Shown: positions 47,755-56,561 of the stretch, one piece after another
How positions within the stretch are numbered: position 1 is the first letter of the stretch
Layout of the letters: the number at the start of each line of letters is the position of its first letter
DNA from: Bacillota bacterium
GTDB taxonomy: Bacteria; Bacillota; Clostridia; Lachnospirales; Lachnospiraceae
Direction: 5' to 3'
Length of the DNA: 64,000 nt
Assembly (NCBI GenBank): GCA_902363515.1
Contig: CABJAN010000005.1
Location: forward strand, 116,751-180,750
Program-made: the position numbers and the translations under genes
Notes under the pieces: model-generated
The model's database searches: none
What the model saw: only the letters and a program-made list of their open reading frames with translations
What the model was told of the DNA's origin: nothing

Positions 47755-50031
47755 ATGACAGTTGAAGAATGGCTTGGCCGGGGAAATCAGCTTGGAACAG
47801 ATATATGGACGAAAAAATATTGTAATGAAGGTGAAGATTTTGAGACCTGGGTGCAGAGAATAAGCGGCGGAAATGAAGAAATCGGGAAGTATATAAAAGA
47901 GAAAAAGTTTTTATTCGGAGGCAGGATTCTGTCTAATCGCGGATTGAACAGACAGGGAAGAAAGGTGACTTATTCCAACTGTTATGTTATTGCGCCGCCG
48001 GAAGATGAAATTGAAGATATTTTTGAATGTGCAAAAAAACTGGCACGTACTTACAGCTATGGAGGAGGCTGTGGAATTGATATTTCCAAGCTTAGTCCAA
48101 GAGGAGCGAAAATTAACAATGCAGCCAAGGAAACCAGCGGGGCAGTGTCCTTTATGGAGCTGTATTCCCTGGTAACCGCCTTAATCGGACAGAATGGAAG
48201 ACGTGGAGCCCTTATGATTTCTATTGACTGTTCTCACCCGGATGTGGCAGAATTTATTGAGTTAAAAACAGACCTGGAGAAAGTGACAAAGGCCAATATT
48301 TCCATCCGCATTCATGAAGATTTCATGGAAGCGGTGAAGAAAAATGAAGATTACCTGCTTCACTACACCAGAGAAACCACAGGAGAGGTGATTGAGAAAA
48401 AGGTAAATGCTAGAGACCTGTTTCGCAGAATTACAGAAACCAACTGGGACTATGCAGAGCCCGGCGCGCTGTTCTGGGATCGTGTGGAAAGCTGGAATCT
48501 TTTGAGCAATACCAAAGAATTTTCCTATGCAGGTGTGAATCCCTGTGCAGAGGAACCTCTTCCGGCAGGAGGAAGCTGTCTTCTTGGAAGCATGAACCTT
48601 TCCGCTTTTGTAAAGAATCCCTTTACAGACGAAGCATATTTTGATTTTGATGAATTTAAACAATGCGTACAGGCTTCTGTAAAAGCCTTAAATGAGGTGC
48701 TGGAAGAAGGTCTGCCTTTGCATCCGCTTCCGGAACAGAGGGAAAGCGTAGAGCAGTGGAGACAGATTGGTCTTGGCATTATGGGACTTGCAGATGCGCT
48801 GTTGAAATTGGGATTAACCTATGGAGAAGAAGACGCAGTTCAGATGTGTGACAAGATTGGATTTGCCATGGCAGATACCGCTATTGCCGCATCTGCAAAG
48901 CTGGCAAAGCAGTTAGGAGCCTTCCCCAAATGCAATACAGAAGAGATTATGAGCACCCCGTATTTCCTGGCAAATACCACAGAAATGACAAGGGAATTAG
49001 TAAGAAAATATGGTCTTAGAAACTCACAGCTTCTTACTATTGCGCCTACAGGAACCCTGTCTACCATGCTGGGAATTTCAGGAGGAATTGAGCCTGTTTA
49101 TGCGAATTATTATGAGCGCAAAACAGAATCTCTTCATGGAACCGATGTGTATTATAAAGTATATACAAAAATCGTAGAAGACTATATGAAGCAGTTTTCT
49201 CTTACCAGTGACAAAGACCTTCCAGACTATTTTGTCACAGCTATGACCCTGGATTACCGTCAGAGAATTGATATGCAGGCAATCTGGCAGAACCATATTG
49301 ACGCTTCTATCAGTTCTACGGTAAACGTGCCAAACAGCTTTACTGTAGAGGAAACAGAAAGCCTGTATACCTATGCGTTTGAGCAGGGATTAAAAGGGAT
49401 TACCATTTTCAGAGACGGATGTAAACGTGTGGGAATTTTGAATACAAAAGAGACAAAAACCGTAACTGCAGGTGACGGACTTGGCAGGGGCGATATCCTT
49501 CTGGTAACGGATGATGTCGTTGGCAAGAAGCGGAAACTCATGACAGGATGCGGAAGTCTTCACTGTATTGCCCTGTTTGATCCCCATACAGGAGCTTTGC
49601 TGGAAACCTATTTAAGCAAAGGCTCTACAGGAGGATGCAACAACTTCATGGTGGGGCTTTCCAGAATGATTTCCATTAGCGCAAGAGGCGGAATTTCCAT
49701 TGAAACCATTGTAGATCAGTTAAATTCCAGCGGTTCCTGCCCTTCCTATACAGCCAGAAAAGTCACAAGAAAGGACACCAGCAAAGGGGCATGCTGTCCT
49801 ATGGCGGTAGGAAATGCACTAATGGATATGTATAAGGAAATGCAGGAAGAATTAAGCCAGAAGCATCAAAAAGAAGAGGTTGTAAATGTGAAAAAAGCTC
49901 CAAAACCAAAGGCAGTACCAGCGAAAGAGAGCTCTGAAAACAAGACCTATTGTCCAGAATGCGGAGAACCCTTAAACTTTGAAGAAGGATGCAATATCTG
50001 CAAAAACTGCGGATGGAGCAAGTGCCACTAA
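47755..50031 (+). CDS. nrdJ: Ribonucleotide reductase, class II (adenosylcobalamin-dependent)
   Basis: 758 aa. Reduces ribonucleotides to deoxyribonucleotides using B12. Features: VTYSNCYVIAPPEDE (redox Cys), GGGCGIDISKLSPRGA, the active-site region VNPCAEEPLPAGGSCLLGSMNL (catalytic thiyl Cys and Glu), LLTIAPTGTLSTMLGISGG, and the glycyl-independent C-terminal redox part with CPECGEPLNFEEGCNICKNCG, a zinc-finger-like/dithiol tail. The N-terminal ATP cone is missing, as in the NrdJ subgroup. RBS AGGAGGAAATACT. Own terminator follows. Confidence 0.93.
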   Translation: MTVEEWLGRGNQLGTDIWTKKYCNEGEDFETWVQRISGGNEEIGKYIKEKKFLFGGRILSNRGLNRQGRKVTYSNCYVIAPPEDEIEDIFECAKKLARTYSYGGGCGIDISKLSPRGAKINNAAKETSGAVSFMELYSLVTALIGQNGRRGALMISIDCSHPDVAEFIELKTDLEKVTKANISIRIHEDFMEAVKKNEDYLLHYTRETTGEVIEKKVNARDLFRRITETNWDYAEPGALFWDRVESWNLLSNTKEFSYAGVNPCAEEPLPAGGSCLLGSMNLSAFVKNPFTDEAYFDFDEFKQCVQASVKALNEVLEEGLPLHPLPEQRESVEQWRQIGLGIMGLADALLKLGLTYGEEDAVQMCDKIGFAMADTAIAASAKLAKQLGAFPKCNTEEIMSTPYFLANTTEMTRELVRKYGLRNSQLLTIAPTGTLSTMLGISGGIEPVYANYYERKTESLHGTDVYYKVYTKIVEDYMKQFSLTSDKDLPDYFVTAMTLDYRQRIDMQAIWQNHIDASISSTVNVPNSFTVEETESLYTYAFEQGLKGITIFRDGCKRVGILNTKETKTVTAGDGLGRGDILLVTDDVVGKKRKLMTGCGSLHCIALFDPHTGALLETYLSKGSTGGCNNFMVGLSRMISISARGGISIETIVDQLNSSGSCPSYTARKVTRKDTSKGACCPMAVGNALMDMYKEMQEELSQKHQKEEVVNVKKAPKPKAVPAKESSENKTYCPECGEPLNFEEGCNICKNCGWSKCH

Positions 50032-50046
50032 GTTTAATATAGCCAC

Positions 50047-50095
50047 AGGATGTTGCATGAAACAGGAAATGTCTTTCATGTAACATCCTTTTTTT
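50047..50095 (+). terminator. Intrinsic terminator of nrdJ
   Basis: 16-bp stem AGGATGTTGCATGAAA/TTTCATGTAACATCCT with one mismatch, 11-nt loop, then seven T. Confidence 0.95.
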
Positions 50096-50096
50096 G

Positions 50097-50125
50097 TTCC
50101 CTTAAAAGAGCTTGTGTGATACAAT
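50097..50125 (+). promoter_or_regulatory. Extended -10 promoter of the LURP-like gene
   Basis: TGATACAAT extended -10 (TACAAT 50120-50125) with a weak -35 TTCCCT (50097-50102), directly behind the nrdJ terminator. Confidence 0.5.
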
Positions 50126-50157
50126 AAAGAGCAGAAAATGTACAAGGGGGAAAGAGG

Positions 50158-50628
50158 ATGAAATTAATTTTTAAACAGAGATTATTTTCCTGGCTGGACA
50201 GTTATGATATTTATGACGAACAGGGAAATGTGGTCTTTACCGTAAAAGGAGAACTGAGCTTTGGACACTGCCTGCACATTTTGGACAGAACAGGCCAACA
50301 TGTAGGGACAGTGAAGGAGAAGATACTTACTTTTATGCCCAAATTTGAATTGTATGAAGGGGATGCTTACCGCGGATGTATACAAAAAGAGCTTACTTTT
50401 TTAAGACCCAAATACAGAATTGACTTTAATGGCTGGAATGTATCTGGAAATATGCTGGAATGGGATTATGAGATTCAGGACCAAAATGGACTGACCGTTG
50501 CCATTGTAAGCAAAGAGGTACTGCGTATGACAGATACCTATGTTTTGGATATTGGACTGCCGGAGGATATGCTCTATGTCGTGATGATGGTGCTTGCTAT
50601 TGATGCAGAAAAGTGTTCCAGAAATTAG
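50158..50628 (+). CDS. LURP-one-related (YxjI/tubby-like) protein
   Basis: 156 aa. It opens MKLIFKQRLFSWLDSYDIYDEQGNVVFTVKGELSFGHCLHILD, the classical LURP-one-related beta-barrel start, with later FNGWNVSGNMLEWDYEIQDQNG and VLDIGLPEDMLYVVMMVLAID, the central helix of the tubby-like fold. Members (B. subtilis YxjI) have no proven function; membrane or phospholipid binding has been suggested for the fold. RBS GGGGGAAAGAGG. It is followed by small genes in an apparent operon. Confidence 0.85.
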   Translation: MKLIFKQRLFSWLDSYDIYDEQGNVVFTVKGELSFGHCLHILDRTGQHVGTVKEKILTFMPKFELYEGDAYRGCIQKELTFLRPKYRIDFNGWNVSGNMLEWDYEIQDQNGLTVAIVSKEVLRMTDTYVLDIGLPEDMLYVVMMVLAIDAEKCSRN

Positions 50629-50654
50629 AAAAACAAAGGACAGGAGGGATAAAA

Positions 50655-50894
50655 TTGCGTTTGCAGAGATTGCAGAAGGTTTTAAAAGACAAGGGGTTTC
50701 CCTATACTTATGTGGAAGAGGATGGCTGTGGAAGCGTAAATTTTGAGTATCGTGGAGTGGTTTACCATGTGTGGGAATTCTGCGAGGACGGAGTCTGGGG
50801 AGCGGAAACCAATGTAAGAAATATTGGCAGACATGAAGACCTTTGCGGGGATTATGAAGAGAAAATCCTGGAGTTAATCGACCAATGGAAGTAA
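50655..50894 (+). CDS. Small conserved protein of unknown function
   Basis: 79 aa starting at TTG 50655, 6 nt behind AGGAGGGAT; no ATG is available in this frame near the RBS. Sequence begins RLQRLQKVLKDKGFPYTYVEED, then NFEYRGVVYHVWEFCEDGVWGAETNVRN and a C-terminal helix. It looks like a compact alpha/beta domain and overlaps the next gene by 10 bp. I recognise no named family, though similar short proteins accompany DUF3786 genes in Lachnospiraceae. Confidence 0.65.
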   Translation: MRLQRLQKVLKDKGFPYTYVEEDGCGSVNFEYRGVVYHVWEFCEDGVWGAETNVRNIGRHEDLCGDYEEKILELIDQWK

Positions 50895-51529
50895 ACAAAA
50901 AGAGATCAAATTATGATTTGCAGGTGGATATAGCAAGGAAAATTTTTATGGAGTATGATCAGGAATTACTGATTCGCAAATTTCAACTGCAGGCAGATGA
51001 ACAATGGATTTTTCTTCAATATTTGAATACGCCCTGTCGAATCAGCCGCAGGGATGGAAGAGTAGAGGAAGAACTCCATGGCTGCGGATTTTCAGAGTGT
51101 CGTTCCTATGATACGGTTATGACCATCTATGATTTATTGTGCTATTCCAGGGGAGAAGCCATGCCTGTTCTATTTCAGAAATGGCATACTATTAACAGCC
51201 TTTCCGTAGGGAGAAGTCCGGAGGCAGGAGGCTTTACAAAAACCTATGCGCAAGTATTTCAAAAACACAAAAAAGAGTTAAAAGCAGCCTGCGAAAGCCT
51301 GGGAGGTGTGGTGCAGACACCTATGGCAAGAGCGGATCTTACCTGTCTGATTCCGGTGACTTCCTTCTTTCCGGTAATGCTTCAGTTTTGGGAAGGGGAT
51401 GATGAATTTGAACCCCAACTGGTGCTTTTGTGGGATGAAAATTATAGTAGCTTTCTGCACTTTGAGACTACTTTTTATTTACAGGGAGATTTGTTGGAAC
51501 GACTGAAAAAGAGATTGGAAAGACGATGA
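50885..51529 (+). CDS. DUF3786 protein
   Basis: 214 aa. The end of the protein, MLQFWEGDDEFEPQLVLLWDENYSSFLHFETTFYLQGDLLERLKKR, is the conserved core of DUF3786, where the Asp/Glu and His residues are strongly kept; YDLLCYSRG in the middle is also typical. In corrinoid-using anaerobes DUF3786 proteins sit near B12-dependent enzymes; here nrdJ lies 0.9 kb upstream, which may be meaningful. Cytoplasmic. ATG 50885 overlaps the preceding gene; the stop overlaps the MATE start (ATGA). Confidence 0.8.
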   Translation: MEVNKKRSNYDLQVDIARKIFMEYDQELLIRKFQLQADEQWIFLQYLNTPCRISRRDGRVEEELHGCGFSECRSYDTVMTIYDLLCYSRGEAMPVLFQKWHTINSLSVGRSPEAGGFTKTYAQVFQKHKKELKAACESLGGVVQTPMARADLTCLIPVTSFFPVMLQFWEGDDEFEPQLVLLWDENYSSFLHFETTFYLQGDLLERLKKRLERR

Positions 51530-52869
51530 TGAAACAAAAAACAAGAGATATGACACAGGGAAAACCGGCGGGGATTATTGTTTCTTTTGCCATTCCCCTG
51601 ATGCTTGGAAATGTATTTCAACAGATGTATACGGTGATGGACAGTGTGATTGTGGGAAGAGGCGTAGGGGTCGAAGCCCTGGCAGCTTTGGGAACGTCAG
51701 ACTGGCTCAGTTTTACTGCCATGGGAGGTATTACAGGAATAGCCCAGGGGTTTTCCGTATTGATTGCTCAGTATTTTGGAGCAAAGGATGAGAAAGGAAT
51801 GAAGAAGGCCATTGCTATGTCTGTGTGGACCGGTGCAGGCGTTACATTTCTTTTAATGGCTTTATTTTTAGGAAATCTGACCAGATTACTGCAGCTTCTG
51901 CGCGTGCCGGATAACATCTGGGAAGATGCCTATCACTATTTATTTATCTTATTAGCAGGACTTGTGGCTACTGCTTTTTACAACATTTCTTCTGGAATTT
52001 TGCGGGCAATGGGAGATAGTCAGACGCCCCTTCGCGCCATGGTGATTGCTTCTGTTACGAATATAGTTCTGGACTTATGGTTTGTTATGGGCTTTCACTG
52101 GGGTGTGGAAGGCGCGGCCATTGCAACGGTGACAGCGCAGTTTTGTTCCGGCGCAATCTGTACCTGGCAGTTGGGAAGATATGGTGTTTGGAACATAGAA
52201 AAACAAGACTGGAAATGGGACTGGGAGCTGGTGAAACGACTTCTGGGACTGGGACTTCCGGTGGCATTTCAGAATGTGATTATTGGCTTTGGAGGCATTG
52301 TAATCCAGTATGTGATCAATGGCTTTGGTTTCCTTTATGTAGCGGGCTTTACTGCTACCAACAAACTTTATGGTTTGTTTGAACTGGCTGCAGTATCCTT
52401 TGGATACGCCACATCTTCTTTTGTAGGGCAGAACCTGGGAGCAAAAAAATACGGAAGAATCAAAGAGGGAGTAAAAACTTCTGCTAAAATTTCAGTGGTG
52501 ATTTCCATTCTTGTAGGCGGAATTCTTTTGGTTTTCGGAAGGTCTATTTTGCAGATTTTTATTGCAAAAGATGCAGCTAACGCGGGAGAAGTTCTAAATA
52601 TTGCATATGAATATCTGGCAGTTATGGGGGCAACGCTGGTGATTCTGTATTTGCTGCATATTTATCGCTCCGCCTTACAGGGAATGGGAGATACGGTGAT
52701 TCCCATGTTTTCCGGAATTGCAGAGCTTGTGATGCGTATTACCATTGCCTTGACTCTTCCAGTGCTTATTGGAAAACAGGGTATTTATTATGCAGAAACA
52801 GGAGCCTGGCTGGGTGCCGCTATCCTTTTGGTAGCTGCCTATTACTGGCGCATTCGTAAACTTGTATAA
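51526..52869 (+). CDS. MATE-family multidrug exporter 2
   Basis: 447 aa, about 12 TM helices. QGKPAGIIVSFAIPLMLGNVFQQMYTVMDSVIVGRGVG is the classical N-half MATE opening; GILRAMGDSQTPLRAMVIASVTNIVLDLWFV and the C-half SFVGQNLGAKKYGRI and YRSALQGMGDTVIPM follow. Only distant from the other MATE in the window (different subgroup: NorM/DinF-like versus the 40.5 kb gene). It overlaps the DUF3786 gene by 4 bp, so they are coupled. Substrate unknown. Confidence 0.92.
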   Translation: MMKQKTRDMTQGKPAGIIVSFAIPLMLGNVFQQMYTVMDSVIVGRGVGVEALAALGTSDWLSFTAMGGITGIAQGFSVLIAQYFGAKDEKGMKKAIAMSVWTGAGVTFLLMALFLGNLTRLLQLLRVPDNIWEDAYHYLFILLAGLVATAFYNISSGILRAMGDSQTPLRAMVIASVTNIVLDLWFVMGFHWGVEGAAIATVTAQFCSGAICTWQLGRYGVWNIEKQDWKWDWELVKRLLGLGLPVAFQNVIIGFGGIVIQYVINGFGFLYVAGFTATNKLYGLFELAAVSFGYATSSFVGQNLGAKKYGRIKEGVKTSAKISVVISILVGGILLVFGRSILQIFIAKDAANAGEVLNIAYEYLAVMGATLVILYLLHIYRSALQGMGDTVIPMFSGIAELVMRITIALTLPVLIGKQGIYYAETGAWLGAAILLVAAYYWRIRKLV

Positions 52870-52886
52870 AAGTAAAGGAAAAAACC

Positions 52887-53378
52887 ATGGAAATAAAGAT
52901 TAGAAATGCCTTCATGGAGGAGGCAGAGAGATTAGCCGAAATAGAGGCAGAATGTTTTCCAAAAGCAGAAGCCGCGTCTTTGGAGGAGATAAGAGAAAGA
53001 ATGGAGGCCTTTTTAGAGCGCTTTTTTGTAGCAGAAGCGGAAGGGAAAGTGGTAGGATTTATCAACGGAGGAGTTACAGATAAGCCGGAGCTTCCAGATG
53101 AATTTTATCATAATACCGGTCTTCATAAGCCAGAAGGAGAATATCAGACTGTCTTTGGACTGGATGTTCTGCCTGCATACAGACATCAGAAAATTGCAGG
53201 GAAGCTGCTGGATTTTATGGTTGCTATAGCAAGAGAACAAGGGAAGAAAGGCGTGATTCTTACCTGTAAAGAACACTTGATTCACTTCTATGAAAGGCAT
53301 GGATTTGTAAATTATGGAGTATCTGCTTCTGAACATGGAGGGGCTGTATGGTATGATATGAGGAATTTATTTTCGTGA
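52887..53378 (+). CDS. GNAT-family N-acetyltransferase, AANAT-like
   Basis: 163 aa. MEIKIRNAFMEEAERLAEIEAECFPKAEAAS is the opening of arylalkylamine-N-acetyltransferase-like GNATs; acetyl-CoA loop LDVLPAYRHQKIAGKLLDFM (QxxxG/A form), LTCKEHLIHFYERHGFVNYG for motif B. Likely acetylates a small amine or polyamine. It follows the MATE gene by 17 nt and precedes a terminator. Confidence 0.87.
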   Translation: MEIKIRNAFMEEAERLAEIEAECFPKAEAASLEEIRERMEAFLERFFVAEAEGKVVGFINGGVTDKPELPDEFYHNTGLHKPEGEYQTVFGLDVLPAYRHQKIAGKLLDFMVAIAREQGKKGVILTCKEHLIHFYERHGFVNYGVSASEHGGAVWYDMRNLFS

Positions 53379-53416
53379 GTTATTAGACAGAAAGCTACAT
53401 ATAGAGATTGAACTGT

Positions 53417-53460
53417 AAAAGAGTTGCCTTATTTGAGCTGTATAGGGCAACTCTTTTATT
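53417..53460. terminator. Bidirectional terminator
   Basis: 12-bp perfect stem AAAAGAGTTGCC/GGCAACTCTTTT with a 17-nt loop, ending in TTTTATTT. Serves the GNAT gene and the convergent LacI-kinase gene. Confidence 0.88.
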
Positions 53461-55361
53461 TAAAGAACAAGTAGTTCTGGTTCCACAAGACGAATATGAT
53501 TTTCCAGAGAAATACGATCAACCAGAGCTGGTACTACACCAGTTCTGGAAATGCAAAAGCCAGCCGCATAAGATGCGATTTTTATAGCTTTTATTAAAGG
53601 ATATCCTTCTGTAAGGTAGGAGGCCAGTGCCGCGATAAAAGCATCTGCGCCGCCGGTTGAATCAATAGAAGGAAAGTCAGCCGCCGGAAAATAGCAATTG
53701 TGTGTGGCAGATTTTAAATAGCATCCATTATGTCCAAGTGTAATAATTACAACAGGACACCCGCTTTCATAAAAGAAATCAGCCTGTTTCTCTATGGTGG
53801 TTTCTTCTGGACATAAAAGTGCGGCTTCATTTTTGTTTGGAACGAAAATATCCGTATGACAGAGTAAGGCATCAGGAAGATGTTTCAGTGCGGCAGGTTT
53901 TACAATGGTTTTTGCATGATGCTTTTGAGCAATGCGGGCAGCCTGGATACAAGTTTCTTCTGGAATTTCTGTTGAAATCAGACAATATCCGCAGCCCTCC
54001 ATTAAATGCTCTTTAGAAAGAACATCTTCTGGCGTTAAATTTTGGTTTGCGCCAGGAAGAAGGGTGATGCAGCTCTCTGCATTTTTTTCTACAAAGATGT
54101 ATGCTTTTCCGGTAATTGCATTAGAATCCCTACGCAGTCCTTGCGAAACCACCTGCTCTTTTTTTAAAGTATCGTAAATCATAGCAGAATCATAATCATT
54201 TCCGATTTTTCCGATAATAAAAACTTCTCTGCCTAATTTTGCAGCGCCTATGGCCTGGTTTGCACCTTTTCCGCCTAAAGCAATGGAAGAGGCATTGGTT
54301 ACGGTTGTGCTTCCGGGGGAGGGGAATTCATCTACATTTAATGTGATATCTGTATTAATACTTCCAACAGATACAATTTTTTTATAGCGGCATGCCGGTG
54401 GTTTGTCTAAACTTTCCTCATGGTCTAATAACAAATCTTCTGGTGTAAAAAGAGAAAACTGTTCTGCTTCCCGAAACTCGCATAAAGAAATTAAGTTTTC
54501 GCAAACCTTAGAGCCAAAACGCTCATAAGGAATGCGCAGAGAAGAAATTCTGGGAAAACAAATAGCTTCCCGGGCATCTTCTCTAAGGCTTACCAGAGAA
54601 ATATCAGAAGGAATGTTGCGGTGAAACCGGTCAGCTTTCTCATAAAAATCTAAAGCCGATTCAAAATGTGTACTAAGAATTCCGGTGAATCTTCCGAAAG
54701 TTATTTTTTGGTGAAGTTCTGGATCAGAAATAAAAAGCTTCATATCTTCCGAATAGGGGATTTCATGGTCAAATAAACATTTTCGAAAACCATCAAATAC
54801 CATAGAAGAGCGCAGACTATCCGGCTTCATCAGGCAGGCAATATGTGTATGTTGATAGTCCAGAAGCTTTTGAGTGGCAGTATAGCCCATCTGTACAAAA
54901 TCCAGACAATGGGAGCGGGCAGAGGAGCTGTTTATATAAGATACAAAAATCTCCTGCTCCTTAAAATAATGCTCATATTCACTGCTGCGTTCTGATACTG
55001 GTTCCCAGATAACACCGTCAATTTTATGCTTACAAAGCGTTGTAATATTTTTTAACTCTTTCTCAGGGCTATCCATACTATTGCAGATTACAATGGTATA
55101 GCCATGTTTTTGCGCTGTTGCCATAATGCCATTTAACAAAAGATTATCCTGGGAAGTATGTTTTAAAAGCACACCTATAAGAAAAGTTTTTGCTGTAGAC
55201 GCATTTTTAGCAGTTCCATAGGGAGTATAGTTATATTCTTTTACAATTTTCAGAACACGATTTCTTGTCTCAACATTTATATTTTCAGCTTTATTATTCA
55301 CAATCTTCGAAACAGTTGATATAGAAACACCAGCCAGATTTGCTATTTCTTTAATAGTCAC
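53460..55361 (-). CDS. LacI-family repressor fused to a ribokinase (PfkB) domain
   Basis: 633 aa from GTG 55361, 8 nt behind GTGAGG; another GTG at 55370 overlaps the RBS. N-terminal LacI HTH: VTIKEIANLAGVSISTVSKIVNN and hinge. A periplasmic-binding-protein-like sensor domain follows to about residue 320. Residues about 326-630 are a whole ribokinase: KKIVSVGSINTDITLN opening, GGKGANQAIGAAKLG (sugar/ATP Gly-Gly motif), STGGADAFIAAL (catalytic Asp kept, Gly-Ala order changed), and VRISRTG-type end. One chain thus combines DNA binding, a ligand pocket and a kinase. It is divergent from a ribokinase/ABC/ADP-ribosylglycohydrolase operon and most likely represses it. Whether the kinase is active or only senses is not known. 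Confidence 0.9.
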   Translation of the reverse strand: MTIKEIANLAGVSISTVSKIVNNKAENINVETRNRVLKIVKEYNYTPYGTAKNASTAKTFLIGVLLKHTSQDNLLLNGIMATAQKHGYTIVICNSMDSPEKELKNITTLCKHKIDGVIWEPVSERSSEYEHYFKEQEIFVSYINSSSARSHCLDFVQMGYTATQKLLDYQHTHIACLMKPDSLRSSMVFDGFRKCLFDHEIPYSEDMKLFISDPELHQKITFGRFTGILSTHFESALDFYEKADRFHRNIPSDISLVSLREDAREAICFPRISSLRIPYERFGSKVCENLISLCEFREAEQFSLFTPEDLLLDHEESLDKPPACRYKKIVSVGSINTDITLNVDEFPSPGSTTVTNASSIALGGKGANQAIGAAKLGREVFIIGKIGNDYDSAMIYDTLKKEQVVSQGLRRDSNAITGKAYIFVEKNAESCITLLPGANQNLTPEDVLSKEHLMEGCGYCLISTEIPEETCIQAARIAQKHHAKTIVKPAALKHLPDALLCHTDIFVPNKNEAALLCPEETTIEKQADFFYESGCPVVIITLGHNGCYLKSATHNCYFPAADFPSIDSTGGADAFIAALASYLTEGYPLIKAIKIASYAAGFCISRTGVVPALVDRISLENHIRLVEPELLVL

Positions 55362-55397
55362 AAGGAACACCTCACTTTGTTTGTGGTTTTATCAATA

Positions 55398-55425
55398 TTA
55401 TTAACTATCTTAAAGGGTTTGTCAA
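55398..55425 (-). promoter_or_regulatory. Promoter of the LacI-ribokinase gene
   Basis: Minus strand TTGACA (55420-55425), 16-nt spacer, TAATAA (55398-55403), 36 nt before GTG 55361. Confidence 0.65.
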
Positions 55426-55476
55426 TATAAATGGAAACTTAATGAAATTGTGCAAAACTAACAAGAAATGATTTTA

Positions 55477-55488
55477 AAAAATGTTTTC
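55477..55488 (+). promoter_or_regulatory. Candidate LacI-type operator O1
   Basis: AAAAATGTTTTC, near-palindromic LacI-family half-sites, reverse-complement match (11 of 12) to the second site at 55565-55576. It lies 25 nt upstream of the operon's -35. Confidence 0.55.
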
Positions 55489-55512
55489 TTTTGACAAAGA
55501 TTAAATGTAGTA

Positions 55513-55541
55513 TTGACAATCTGATAGAGCAGAGATAAAAT
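55513..55541 (+). promoter_or_regulatory. Promoter of the ribokinase/ADP-ribosylglycohydrolase operon
   Basis: TTGACA (55513-55518), 17-nt spacer, TAAAAT (55536-55541): a near-perfect sigma-A promoter flanked by the two operator-like sites. Confidence 0.85.
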
Positions 55542-55564
55542 AACTGCATAAGAAAAAAGTTTAG

Positions 55565-55576
55565 GAAAACATTTTC
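55565..55576 (+). promoter_or_regulatory. Candidate LacI-type operator O2
   Basis: GAAAACATTTTC just after the predicted transcription start (near 55549), 88 bp from O1 centre to centre, about eight helical turns, which suits repression by looping. Confidence 0.6.
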
Positions 55577-55603
55577 TTTACTATCAGCAAGGAGGGACTG
55601 AAT

Positions 55604-56527
55604 GTGGGAAAAGGGATTCTGATTGTAGGAAGCCTGAATATGGATATTGTTGTAGAAATGACCAAGATGCCAGAATTAGGAGAGACCGTTATGGGAAAAC
55701 ATCTTTCCTATATACCAGGAGGAAAGGGGGCGAATCAGGCATGTGCTGCTGGAAAATTAGGTGGGCATGTGACCATGTTGGGGTGTGTTGGTAATGATAA
55801 TTTTGGTACAAGGCAGATACAACTTTTAAAGGAATCTCATGTATGTATGGAGTATGTAGATGTGAGACAGGAGGAACCTACGGGAACTGCCGTTATTTAT
55901 GTGGATGGAACAGGAGCAAACAGTATTGTCGTGATTCCAGGAGCAAATGCATGTTGCGATATTCAGTATTTGAAAGAACACGATGAATTGTTTCAAAACT
56001 GTAGTTATGCCATGTTTCAAATGGAGATACCCAAAGAGGCTGTCTATTATGGTATTGCCAGAGCAAAAGAATTAGGTAAAACCACAATTTTGAATCCGGC
56101 ACCCGCGCCGGAAGCATTACCGGAAGAAATCTGGGAGAAAATTGATTTTTTTACACCTAATGAGACAGAGCTGGCAAAATTAGCCGGATTAAAAGAAATG
56201 GATGAAAGAAGCATAAGGAGGGGAGCAAGAAAAATTTTGGCAAAGGGAGTGAAACAGGTTCTTGTAACTATGGGTTCCAAAGGCGTACTTTGGGTAAATG
56301 ATAAAACAGAACAGATCTTTCCGGCCAGAAAGGTGGAAGCTGTTGATACAACAGCAGCAGGAGACTGTTTTAACGGAGCCTTTGTGACAGCTTTACAACA
56401 GGGATATTCCATAGAGGATGCCATTACTTTTGCGAATTTGGCTTCTTCGATAGCGGTAACCAGAAAAGGGGCGCAAAGCTCCATTCCAGAAAGAGATGAG
56501 ATTTATTCTATTTGTGGGGCAAATTGA
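55604..56527 (+). CDS. rbsK: Ribokinase
   Basis: 307 aa from GTG 55604, 7 nt after GGAGGG (the ATG at 55602 is out of frame). Ribokinase landmarks: ILIVGSLNMDIVVEM, IPGGKGANQACAAGKLGG, NPAPAPEALPEEIW, TPNETELAKLAG, and catalytic AVDTTAAGDCFNGAF with the Asp base. It phosphorylates ribose to ribose-5-phosphate. First gene of the operon; unlike most rbsK genes it is not linked to rbsD or an rbsACB importer. The main difference from the kinase at 61970 is that this one keeps the full ribokinase signature. Confidence 0.93.
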   Translation: MGKGILIVGSLNMDIVVEMTKMPELGETVMGKHLSYIPGGKGANQACAAGKLGGHVTMLGCVGNDNFGTRQIQLLKESHVCMEYVDVRQEEPTGTAVIYVDGTGANSIVVIPGANACCDIQYLKEHDELFQNCSYAMFQMEIPKEAVYYGIARAKELGKTTILNPAPAPEALPEEIWEKIDFFTPNETELAKLAGLKEMDERSIRRGARKILAKGVKQVLVTMGSKGVLWVNDKTEQIFPARKVEAVDTTAAGDCFNGAFVTALQQGYSIEDAITFANLASSIAVTRKGAQSSIPERDEIYSICGAN

Positions 56528-56561
56528 GTAATAAAAATGTATAAGTAGAGGAGGAAGAAAC

